Shown one piece after another: positions 8,538 through 15,667 of a stretch of DNA of 26,215 nucleotides; the stretch's first letter is position 1, and each line of letters starts with the position of its first letter. The DNA is from CAZVFX01 sp964626565. Lineage in GTDB: Bacteria > Myxococcota_A > UBA9042 > CAIXZC01. The position numbers and the translations under genes were made by a program. The stretch covers positions 1 to 26,215 of the forward strand of contig CAZVFX010000101.1 of assembly GCA_964626565.1 (NCBI GenBank). Direction: 5' to 3'. The notes under the pieces were generated by a model. The model did no database searches and had not been told where the DNA came from. It saw nothing but the letters and a program-made list of their open reading frames with translations.

Positions 8538-9869
8538 ATGGTCAAAGCAAGCATCAGTCATGTAATCAAGCGCAATGGTGAGCGCATTCCTTTCGACGAG
8601 GAGAGGATCGTTTTCGCGATTTACAAGGCCGCGGCTTCGGTTGGTGGTCGTGACATGCGGCGCGCGAAGCGACTGGCCCGCCGGGTGGTCATGACCATCG
8701 AGGATCGCTACCTCGATGAAGAAGTTCCCACGGTGGAAGATGTTCAGGACACCATTGAGGAAGTAGTGATCACTGCGGGACATGTGAAGACTGCCCGGTC
8801 ATTCATCGTGTACCGGGAAAGCCGCCGTGCAGCCCGGGAGCAGAGCAAGGGCAAATCCCGTGCTCCCCACGGCCCGGTTCCATACCGCATCCTGTGGGAG
8901 ACCCTGTCGTGGAACCTGAACCACGACTGCGACTCGGTGGACCAGCTCAACGAGACGATTCGCAACGGCGGCATCGACGATTTGATTGTTGCTTCGGAAG
9001 GAAGGTTCGACTCGGAATTGGACGCGGTCGCAGACCAGATCGCGGAGAGAAGTGACGACGTGCGCCTGGTGATCATGGCCGGCCCGTCATCATCCGGCAA
9101 GACAACCACGACGGCCCGCCTGCAGAAGAAGCTGGCGAAGTCCGGGGTTGAGCTGGTGGCCATCAACGTTGACAACTACTTCAGGGACCTGGCCCACCAG
9201 CCGCAGGATGAGAAGGGAGACTACGACTACGAAACGCCGGAAGCCATCGACCTGCCACTTCTCAACGATCACCTGGAGAAGTTGATCACGGGCAAGAAGG
9301 TGGCGTCGCCGGTATTCGATTTCCACAAGGGGTGCCGGGTACAGGAGACGCTGGACCTCAAATTGTCGAAGGGGCAGATCGTGCTGATCGATACGCTTCA
9401 CGGCATGTACAAGGGGCTCACGGCCAAGATCCCGGAGGAAGTGAAGTACAAGGTTTACATCGAGGCTCTGACGCAACTGTTGGGCCCGGATGAGAAATGG
9501 GTCAAGTGGACCGACTTGCGCATGCTTCGCCGCATGGCGCGGGACCAGATCAATCGCAACGTTACACCGTTTCAGACTTTGGAACACTGGCACTATGTGC
9601 GGCGCAGCGAGAAAAAGCATATTATACCTTATCTCGGTGATGCGGACTTCGTACTCAACGGCGCGCAGCCTTACGAATTGCCGCTGTACCGGCCGATCCT
9701 GTTGCGTTACATGGGCCAATACCTGGCCCGTGAGAGCATCGATCCGGATGGCGCTGAACGGGCTCGGCGAGTGGCCACCCTTCTGCGTAGCCTGGATGAG
9801 CTGTGGGATCGTGATTCAATTCCGAAGGATTCCATCGTCCGTGAGTTCATCGGGGGAGGTGAGGTTTGA
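8538..9869 (+). CDS. ATP-cone domain fused to a uridine-kinase-like P-loop kinase
   Basis: The product has 443 residues and no signal, so it is cytoplasmic. Residues 7-95 form an ATP-cone, the regulatory nucleotide-binding module of NrdR and ribonucleotide reductases (VIKRNGERIPFDEERIVFAI). Residues 177 to about 400 match the uridine kinase/phosphoribulokinase family: Walker A GPSSSGKT (182-189), NVDNYFRD (210-217), GDYDYETPEAIDLPLL (227-242), SPVFDFHKGCRV (257-268), then IDTLHGMY and RMLRRMARDQINRN. The family phosphorylates nucleosides or small sugars, but the usual VVEGI motif reads LIDTLHG here, so the substrate may differ from uridine. The fusion suggests allosteric control by ATP or dATP. 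GGAAGG lies only three bases before the ATG. An out-of-frame ATG sits at 8527. The stop overlaps the TTG start of the amidase, so the two are probably one operon. Confidence 0.88.
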   Translation: MVKASISHVIKRNGERIPFDEERIVFAIYKAAASVGGRDMRRAKRLARRVVMTIEDRYLDEEVPTVEDVQDTIEEVVITAGHVKTARSFIVYRESRRAAREQSKGKSRAPHGPVPYRILWETLSWNLNHDCDSVDQLNETIRNGGIDDLIVASEGRFDSELDAVADQIAERSDDVRLVIMAGPSSSGKTTTTARLQKKLAKSGVELVAINVDNYFRDLAHQPQDEKGDYDYETPEAIDLPLLNDHLEKLITGKKVASPVFDFHKGCRVQETLDLKLSKGQIVLIDTLHGMYKGLTAKIPEEVKYKVYIEALTQLLGPDEKWVKWTDLRMLRRMARDQINRNVTPFQTLEHWHYVRRSEKKHIIPYLGDADFVLNGAQPYELPLYRPILLRYMGQYLARESIDPDGAERARRVATLLRSLDELWDRDSIPKDSIVREFIGGGEV

Positions 9870-10453
9870 GCCTTCGTCCCGGCATTGACAATCGCATCAA
9901 GGAGCGGTTGGCCGACATCGGCCTGGGGGTTGAGTTGTTCCTGAGCCCCAATCACGACGAGCGGGGTAACGGGCAGCCGGTGGACACCATTGTCATTCAC
10001 TACACGTGCCTGGATTTCGTGGAATCGATAGATCACCTGAGCAGTCTGAAAACAGGCGTTAGCACCCACTACGTCATCGACCGCGACGGCAAGCTCATCC
10101 AGATGGTGCCGGTGAACAGGCGTGCCTGGCACGCGGGCGTCACCGAATTGGACGGACGAGGGGACGTAAACGGCAGGAGCGTAGGCGTCGACCTCGTTTT
10201 TGTGCCCAGCAAGGACGGACGCTACGAGGAGGCCCAGTATCGAACCTTGATTGCCCTGGTTGAGGTGCTGGTTTCTGAGTTGCCGATCCTGCCCGACCAC
10301 GTAGTCGGGCACGAGCACGTCGCCCGGCCGATAGGTCGAAAGCAGGACCCCGGGCCGTGTTTTGACTGGGGTCGTCTCTATGGAGCTTTGGGCGTGGAAT
10401 CGCCCCCGCCCTTGATCGTATCCTGGCCGGAATCTACCGCAGACCTCGAGTAG
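9866..10453 (+). CDS. AmpD-like N-acetylmuramoyl-L-alanine amidase (Amidase_2), cytoplasmic
   Basis: The product has 195 residues and no signal peptide, which fits an AmpD-type enzyme that cleaves the lactyl-amide bond of anhydromuropeptides during cell-wall recycling. Zinc ligands are His45 (IVIHYT), His149 (VVGHEHV) and Asp161 in the hallmark RKQDPGPCFDW; Lys159 matches the conserved Lys of that motif. The position usually filled by Glu in GIEL reads GVDL (Asp109), a conservative change. The TTG start overlaps the upstream kinase stop as TTGA, with GGAGGTGA three bases before it, so it is probably translated by coupling. The last 76 bases overlap the convergent gene on the other strand. Residues 177-195 lie beyond the usual domain end and are Pro/Glu-rich. 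Confidence 0.88.
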   Translation: MSLRPGIDNRIKERLADIGLGVELFLSPNHDERGNGQPVDTIVIHYTCLDFVESIDHLSSLKTGVSTHYVIDRDGKLIQMVPVNRRAWHAGVTELDGRGDVNGRSVGVDLVFVPSKDGRYEEAQYRTLIALVEVLVSELPILPDHVVGHEHVARPIGRKQDPGPCFDWGRLYGALGVESPPPLIVSWPESTADLE

Positions 10454-11169
10454 AGCCCCACCCCAACCGCGACCGGCACGCCCCTGAGCCTCACCGGCTC
10501 TCCGGAATTCACAAACAACTGCGTGGAGGAACCGCCATCGAGGTTCATCAGATATTTCAGGGACAGTTCCTCTTTTCCGAAAGCAGCCAGGCTTTCCAAC
10601 GTGACCGGCAGCCGGGCCACCAGCACCTTCAAGTTGCCTTCCCCATCGATTCCGATGGCAGTCCTGATTGCAGGTGTGCTCTTGCGGTCGAGCAGCTCGC
10701 CGTCGAGCATAAGCGTCGGCCCTGACTGAACTGCGAACTCCACGTGGTTGAGGTCCACCTTACGTTCAAACGACTTCCTCGGCACGATGTGGGCCTTGTG
10801 TTGATCGTCAATCCAGAACATCCCCCAGCTTACTTTCTGGACTTTCTGGAGCACCTTTCCCCGGGAGATGAGCAGGCCGATGGGCTTATCGTTCTCGCGG
10901 AAGAACGAGGCGTTGAAACACGCCAGTGCCCGGGCGCAGCCCGGCATTGCATCGACGTGTGACAACGTCTTGCCTTCGGGGGGGAAGAGGAGCCTCGCCT
11001 GGAGCTCATCGGGGGAGAAGGCCAGCACGTGAATCGGCACTACGCCGAATGCAGTGTGTACCGAATAGGTCAATGGCGGCGGTTCTGCCGGGGCCGCGGC
11101 CGGGGCTGCGAAGGCAACTGCGGCCAGCAGATAGGTGAACCAGGCTAGCATTACGGCTTGTCGCCGCAC
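10378..11169 (-). CDS. Exported phosphodiester glycosidase (NAGPA/DUF2233-like) domain protein
   Basis: The product has 263 residues. A signal peptide (hydrophobic 7-22, cleavage near the Ala/Pro-rich 22-29) sends it to the periplasm or beyond. The domain is recognised by NASFF (86-90), AVQSGPTLMLDGE (146-158), IRTAIGID (168-175) and NLDGGSSTQL (209-218), all typical of the family of the human enzyme that uncovers mannose-6-phosphate. Bacterial members are thought to cut sugar-phosphodiester linkages; the substrate here is unknown. A GTG start at 11169 gives an Arg-Arg n-region and overlaps mtnA by 19 bases. The ATG at 11151 would share one base with the mtnA stop (TAATG) but leaves the signal without positive charge. 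Neither has a good Shine-Dalgarno, so coupling to mtnA is likely. The 3' end overlaps the amidase gene. Confidence 0.82.
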   Translation of the reverse strand: MRRQAVMLAWFTYLLAAVAFAAPAAAPAEPPPLTYSVHTAFGVVPIHVLAFSPDELQARLLFPPEGKTLSHVDAMPGCARALACFNASFFRENDKPIGLLISRGKVLQKVQKVSWGMFWIDDQHKAHIVPRKSFERKVDLNHVEFAVQSGPTLMLDGELLDRKSTPAIRTAIGIDGEGNLKVLVARLPVTLESLAAFGKEELSLKYLMNLDGGSSTQLFVNSGEPVRLRGVPVAVGVGLYSRSAVDSGQDTIKGGGDSTPKAP

Positions 11170-12191
11170 AAACGTTTCAGGCTATCGCCCAAGGGGGCGG
11201 TCGCGACTCCTTCCTCGGTGACGATTGAGGCAATCAGTCCTGCCGGGGTAACGTCAAATGCGGGGTTGTAGACCCTGGCGGTCGGTGGTGTGAGCGGAAT
11301 GTCTTCCATGCGCCGTATCTCATCTTTGTCCCGCTCTTCAATGGGTATGCCGGAGCCGTCGGCCAGAGAGAAGTCGATGGTTGAATAGGGAGCCACGATG
11401 TGAAACGGAATGCCGTGATGACGCGCGATGATAGCCAGATCGTATGTGCCGATTTTGTTGGCGGTGTCCCCGTTGGCCGCGATGCGGTCCGCACCGGTAA
11501 TGACGCGGTCGATGAGTCCGCGTTTCATCATGTGGGCGCCTGCATTATCGGGGATGACGGTCACCTCGAAGCCGTCAGTAATAAGTTCCCACGCGGTGAG
11601 CCGTGAACCTTGCAGCAACGGCCTGGTTTCCCGGGCCACGATATTTATGTTCAAGCCCGCTTCCCTGGCGGCGCGAAAGACTCCCAGTGCGCTACCGTAT
11701 CCCGCAGTGGCCAGGGCCCCGGCGTTGCAGTGGGTCATCACGGTTTCGCCGTCGTTGAGCAACTGCGCACCGTGGCGGCCCATCGCGCGGCACATCTCAG
11801 TATCTTCAGCGTGGACGCGTTGCGCCTCTTTCATCAGTGCGGCTGCCCGCTCTTCATGGGGCAGGTGCGAGATAGTGGCGGCGAACCGCTTCATGGTTTC
11901 GATGCCCCAGAAGAGGTTTACTGCCGTTGGCCTGGTGGCCGCGAGCAGTCGGCCTGCCTTTTCAAGACAGGCCAGGAATTCGGTTTCGTCGCCAAGGCAG
12001 GTGCGGGCGGCGAGGGCCATTCCGTAGGCGGCGGTAACGCCGATAAGCGGTGCGCCTCTCACCTGCATCGAGGTGATGGTGCTCGCGGCTTCCTCCACGG
12101 TCCGGCACTTCACATAGACCTCCTTTCCGGGCAGGAGCGCCTGGTCCAACATCACAACTGCATCGTCCTCACAAAAGATGGGTCTGATCAT
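11151..12191 (-). CDS. mtnA: S-methyl-5-thioribose-1-phosphate isomerase
   Basis: The product has 346 residues, the usual length. The enzyme converts methylthioribose-1-phosphate to methylthioribulose-1-phosphate in the methionine salvage pathway, in the cytoplasm. Diagnostic parts are MQVRGAPLIGVTAAYG (42-57), THCNAGALATAGYGSALG with the catalytic Cys155, VITGADRIAANGDTANKIGTY with Asp235, and VAPYSTIDF. It belongs to the eIF2B-alpha/MtnA superfamily, but the Cys/Asp pair and the salvage-type motifs favour MtnA over initiation-factor homologues. A GGAG about ten bases before the ATG is a moderate ribosome site. It starts 20 bases after the GNAT stop and runs into the phosphodiester glycosidase gene, so these three form one operon. 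No other methionine-salvage gene is in the window. Confidence 0.93.
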   Translation of the reverse strand: MIRPIFCEDDAVVMLDQALLPGKEVYVKCRTVEEAASTITSMQVRGAPLIGVTAAYGMALAARTCLGDETEFLACLEKAGRLLAATRPTAVNLFWGIETMKRFAATISHLPHEERAAALMKEAQRVHAEDTEMCRAMGRHGAQLLNDGETVMTHCNAGALATAGYGSALGVFRAAREAGLNINIVARETRPLLQGSRLTAWELITDGFEVTVIPDNAGAHMMKRGLIDRVITGADRIAANGDTANKIGTYDLAIIARHHGIPFHIVAPYSTIDFSLADGSGIPIEERDKDEIRRMEDIPLTPPTARVYNPAFDVTPAGLIASIVTEEGVATAPLGDSLKRLCGDKP

Positions 12192-12211
12192 AATGTTCTC
12201 ACTCCGGGAAA

Positions 12212-13006
12212 CTAGCGGGAAATCTTGCGGGCAAGGGTCTGGTCGTAGTTGAAACTTTCCTCGAAACCGAGTCTGGTGAAAGTCGCCCGCGCACGGGCGT
12301 TGTCTGCCGGGACATCGAGGACCAGCAGATCCGCGGATTCAAACAGCCTGGAGCAGAGGTGGGAGGTACAAGAACGTGCGTACCCTTTTCCTCTCACTGA
12401 AGGCATGGATACTATGTTGCCGATCATGGCAAACCGGGTGCTCTTACTTACGAAGTGAATGCCACCGACGCTGACCAGCATGCCTTCTTCCCGGACTCCG
12501 CAGTAGAAGCCTGATTCCAACTGGTACGGTTCGAAGAAGCTGTCGGGATATGAAGCATACACCCGTAAGATGTCGGCGGTGTCTGCATGGCCCAATGGAA
12601 TGATCTCAGCCGTGGTTTCGGCCGGTTTGAATTTGTCGGCAGTCAAGGACATGCGTACCAGCTTCTGGCGGCTGGTAATCTCGAGCTTTTCTTCGAAGGC
12701 AGGTGCATGCTCCGGATAGAGGTGCAACAACACCCTCTCCGGCACTTTGCCAAACAGGCGGGTCAACAGCAGGTCGATGTACTCCAGCTTGCCCCAGGTG
12801 AACATGGCGGGAGCGCTGAGGCCCGAATAGACAGCCACGCTGGCAGCCGGCGCTCCTTCTTCGAGCACCCAGTAGGTTTGCGTCTGTTCGAAATACTCAT
12901 GCCCGAGACTGCCGATATGATACGCGTTTCTGGTTCGATCGGGGAAGTAGACTTCCCGCAATTTGTCCCGGTCTTTTGCCAATTCGATGATGATGGTCTT
13001 TGACAT
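12212..13006 (-). CDS. GNAT family N-acetyltransferase
   Basis: The product has 264 residues. The C-terminal half is a GNAT fold with acetyl-CoA-binding motif A (NIVSMPSVRGKGYA, 197-210) and the following PADNARARATFTRLGFEES (233-251), as in FR47-like acetyltransferases. The N-terminal half (1-130) looks like a degenerate second GNAT-like domain with WVLEEG and SVAVYSG strands, an arrangement common in this subgroup. The substrate is unknown. The ATG is preceded by GAGGAG six bases upstream. It is the first gene of the operon with mtnA; a predicted promoter and a 5' hairpin lie in the 92 bases before it. Confidence 0.85.
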   Translation of the reverse strand: MSKTIIIELAKDRDKLREVYFPDRTRNAYHIGSLGHEYFEQTQTYWVLEEGAPAASVAVYSGLSAPAMFTWGKLEYIDLLLTRLFGKVPERVLLHLYPEHAPAFEEKLEITSRQKLVRMSLTADKFKPAETTAEIIPLGHADTADILRVYASYPDSFFEPYQLESGFYCGVREEGMLVSVGGIHFVSKSTRFAMIGNIVSMPSVRGKGYARSCTSHLCSRLFESADLLVLDVPADNARARATFTRLGFEESFNYDQTLARKISR

Positions 13007-13022
13007 TGGGATCTCCTCGCGT

Positions 13023-13055
13023 GCTCAAGCGCCCCCACGGGGTGGGCGTTTGAGC
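13023..13055 (-). other. GC-rich 5' leader hairpin before the GNAT-mtnA operon
   Basis: Arms 13023-13034 and 13044-13055 pair over 12 bases with one internal mismatch (A-C on the minus-strand RNA, G-U on the other), around a nine-base loop. No T-run follows on either strand, so it is not a normal intrinsic terminator. Its outer edge falls where the predicted promoter would start transcription, so it would sit at the very 5' end of the mRNA, about 17 bases before the start codon. It may stabilise the mRNA or limit translation. Confidence 0.5.
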
Positions 13056-13061
13056 CGCGAG

Positions 13062-13090
13062 AATATAGATCAGGTTGTCTGGATTTGGAA
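13062..13090 (-). promoter_or_regulatory. Predicted promoter of the GNAT-mtnA-glycosidase operon
   Basis: On the minus strand: TTCCAA (13090-13085), a 17-base spacer, and TATATT (13067-13062), which matches the -10 consensus at five of six positions. The -35 is poor. Predicted start of transcription is near 13055. It lies just after the stop of the upstream lipase-like gene. Confidence 0.4.
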
Positions 13091-13098
13091 GTAAAAAC

Positions 13099-15132
13099 TC
13101 ACTTATCGATCACTGCGGAGTGATCGTTCAGCGCGGATGACAGGAAGGTCAGCCACAGGGCCCGGCAGTCACTGTTGTCGAAAGCCACAAAGTGGCCGGC
13201 ATCCGCGTACTGGGCCAGTGCGGCGGTGGCAACGGTTCCATCTGGTTGGGTCATGTTGTTGTTGACCGGCGTGGTTACTGTCTGCCCCAAAATGTCGAAT
13301 CCCTTGTGATGATGTTTGATAGGCAGCAGCGGCGGAATACCCGCGGCGAGCGCCAGGTTCTCAGTGGTGACCGCCGGAGTGTAGGGGTCCTCGATCCCGG
13401 AGGTGATGAAGACGTTGAGTGGCTCGGCTCTCAGCCTCGGATGGAAATAGAGCGGGCTGAAATTAAGGGGGTCGGTCACGTCGACGAGAAGTTGCATGAG
13501 CGTCATGACCGGATGAAACAGGGTCAGTTCATCTTCGAATTCCAGTTTGAGCGCGTTTTCCACCGCGTCCTTGATGTCCATGTCCAGGCCGCTGTCGAGT
13601 TGCTTGCGCAGCAAGATGGTGTACGCAAGGCCGCCCCCGGCGCCGGACAGGACCGCCGCCGACACATCGTCTTCCACAGCCAGGTACAGCGGGCCGGTGA
13701 GGCCGCCTTGAGAGTGACCGAAAAAGCCGATCGACTCGGGGTCGAACTTCACCACTTTGCCTTTGTGCTGAAACTCCAACTCCTTCACCAGCATGGTGAG
13801 GGCCACGTCATCAAGTGCGGCCTGCCGGAACAGGCTTCGAGACGCCTGCGGATTGGTGAAATTGAAGGAGTAGAATTCGATGTTCGCCGTGGTTCCGTCG
13901 GCCCACCGGTTGCCGTGGAGCGGCTGATCGATTGAGATGGCTGCCAACCCGGCTTCGCCCAGGTACTTAGCGATGGACTTGGTGAAGGTGTACCTGCTGC
14001 CCCCGGTACCGTGTGCGTAAAGCACCACGGGCCATCCTCCCTGGGGCATGGCGGTGTCCTTGGGGATTGTGAGCACGAAATCCAGCTCTTCCATCCACTG
14101 CATGGTGGGCTCGCCGTCCTTGTTGAAGACGATTTCGCCCTTGGTGTCGTACGGCGGCTCGCCGGTTTGGAAGTTGGGGGCTTCGTAGGTGCCTTCGAAC
14201 TGCATGTAGGTGGAGCCCAACTTGGTGTTCTTCACCGGGCTTGTGCTCTGCATCTTGAAGTTGTTGCGAAGGTACTCTGCCGCTCGCGCCATCTCGTCCA
14301 CCGGGTCGGAGACGGTAAACACGGTGGCCACCGCGACATCGTCGCGGTCGATGCCGTCCGCCTGATCGAGCCATTCGCCTAAGGGGGCAAGGATCTTTGC
14401 ATAGAGGCCCGAGGCTTCGGGGCCGAGGGCCGAGGCTACCAATTCGCTCCGAGAAAGATAGCGTTGCTCCTTGTCTCTAAGGCTCCGCTTGATGATACAC
14501 GCGTAAAGCTCACCCCGCCGCATGGGGTAACCGCCCAGGGGTCTGACGGCCAGAACATTGCCTTCCAGATAGTAGCCTTCGATGGGCGCTTCCTTGTCCC
14601 AGAACCAGGTTTCCACCGGGATCTTCTCGCCATAAAACTGAGATTCTGCGGTGATGTTGACCAGCATGACAGAGGAGTCGTCCTGGAGAGTGTAGGCGAC
14701 CTGGGGAAAGAGGTGTTCAGCCAGCGGCCCGTCGAAACGAAAGTAGATGGCGCCATTGGGCGAGAATCCCTTGATGCGAAGTTCGGCCTCCTTGATGTAC
14801 AGGCTAAGTAGCTCCACTTCGTGGGGGTTGGGGAAATCGGACAGATCCGGGGCTCCACCGGCCTTGACCCTGCTATCGCACGGGAACGGTTGGTCGAAAA
14901 AGCCCTGTCTCTGCTCTTCAAAAATGGGGACCGCACCTTCCGGGCCAGGGTATTTCTCAACGTCCTCGACAACGTCATCCGCACTGTCGGGAATCCCGGT
15001 CCGATCGCCGCCCACATCGACTACGGGAGAGCTGTCGGCTTCGTCGCCACCCCCGGACGAAGCCTCACAGCCAATTCCCGACCAGAGGGCCGCCAACAAA
15101 GTGAAACAGAGCAAGGCTGTTTTCCAATTCAT
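13099..15132 (-). CDS. Lipase-like alpha/beta hydrolase, probable lipoprotein
   Basis: The product has 677 residues. The N-terminal signal ends in SGIGC (Cys22), a lipobox with a non-standard -3 residue, followed by an acidic linker (23-65). Residues 80-300 are a domain of the type seen before the catalytic domain in bacterial 'virulence factor' lipases. The alpha/beta hydrolase core has the oxyanion-hole motif HGTGG (374-378), the nucleophile elbow GHSQGG with Ser474, a likely acid Asp in SGIEDPYTP and a likely catalytic His in DAGHFVAF near the C-terminus. It would act on esters or lipids at the cell surface; substrate unknown. Its ATG overlaps the stop of the adenosyltransferase gene as ATGA, so translation is probably coupled despite a distant GGAG. 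Third gene of the barrel-adenosyltransferase-hydrolase operon. Confidence 0.85.
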   Translation of the reverse strand: MNWKTALLCFTLLAALWSGIGCEASSGGGDEADSSPVVDVGGDRTGIPDSADDVVEDVEKYPGPEGAVPIFEEQRQGFFDQPFPCDSRVKAGGAPDLSDFPNPHEVELLSLYIKEAELRIKGFSPNGAIYFRFDGPLAEHLFPQVAYTLQDDSSVMLVNITAESQFYGEKIPVETWFWDKEAPIEGYYLEGNVLAVRPLGGYPMRRGELYACIIKRSLRDKEQRYLSRSELVASALGPEASGLYAKILAPLGEWLDQADGIDRDDVAVATVFTVSDPVDEMARAAEYLRNNFKMQSTSPVKNTKLGSTYMQFEGTYEAPNFQTGEPPYDTKGEIVFNKDGEPTMQWMEELDFVLTIPKDTAMPQGGWPVVLYAHGTGGSRYTFTKSIAKYLGEAGLAAISIDQPLHGNRWADGTTANIEFYSFNFTNPQASRSLFRQAALDDVALTMLVKELEFQHKGKVVKFDPESIGFFGHSQGGLTGPLYLAVEDDVSAAVLSGAGGGLAYTILLRKQLDSGLDMDIKDAVENALKLEFEDELTLFHPVMTLMQLLVDVTDPLNFSPLYFHPRLRAEPLNVFITSGIEDPYTPAVTTENLALAAGIPPLLPIKHHHKGFDILGQTVTTPVNNNMTQPDGTVATAALAQYADAGHFVAFDNSDCRALWLTFLSSALNDHSAVIDK

Positions 15133-15659
15133 GGCGTCTCGGGCTCCGGCTCGATGGGCTCCCCTGACCAGACGGCAAGGGCGAAGAACAGGTCGGAGAG
15201 CCGGTTGGCGTAAGTGCGGACCGCAGGTACCGGCCGCTTGTCGGCCAGGACGATGAGGCGTCGCTCGAACCTCCGGCAGACGGTTCTAGCCAGATGAAAC
15301 AGCGCCTCCACTTCGTTGGCGCCGGGCACGATGAAGCCCTCGAGTTCCCGGTCCGCCATGGCCGCGTCGATGGCCTTCTCCATCACCTCCGGCACCAGGC
15401 CGATCCGGGCGAGATGTTCTTCGTCCCCTGATGAGATGTAGGCCCCCAGGTGTACGAAATCGTCCTGAAGACGCCTGAGTAGCGCAGCCACTGGAGCAAA
15501 ATGGGCCATGGTCGCGCCACGCACACGGGTGAGGCCGACGATGGCAGAAAGCTCATCGAGGGTGCCGTTGGCTTCAAGGACCGGGTGGTCCTTGGCCAGT
15601 CGTTCATCCCCGAGAGTGCTGGTTTTGCCCTCGTCCCCGCCTCTGGTGTAGATAGTCAT
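15129..15659 (-). CDS. PduO-type cob(I)alamin adenosyltransferase
   Basis: The product has 176 residues, normal for the family. The enzyme transfers adenosine from ATP to cob(I)alamin to make coenzyme B12. It carries TRGGDEGKTSTLGDERL (5-21) at the ATP-binding N-terminus, NGTLDELSAIVGL, FIVPGANEVEALFHLAR, the RRFERR segment with the conserved Glu, and NRLSDLFFALA near the C-terminus, the counterpart of NRLSDLLFVLAR. Some positions are less usual (TRGGD for TRTGD). The start has only a weak ribosome site eight bases after the barrel gene stop, again suggesting coupling. No B12-dependent enzyme or B12-synthesis gene is nearby; its placement between an outer-membrane protein and a lipase-like gene is odd. 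Confidence 0.9.
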   Translation of the reverse strand: MTIYTRGGDEGKTSTLGDERLAKDHPVLEANGTLDELSAIVGLTRVRGATMAHFAPVAALLRRLQDDFVHLGAYISSGDEEHLARIGLVPEVMEKAIDAAMADRELEGFIVPGANEVEALFHLARTVCRRFERRLIVLADKRPVPAVRTYANRLSDLFFALAVWSGEPIEPEPETP

Positions 15660-15667
15660 TGTGCCCG

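Noticed and set aside
13023..13055. The hairpin as an intrinsic terminator of the hydrolase operon
   Set aside because: No T-run follows on either strand, and it lies downstream of a predicted promoter for the next gene.
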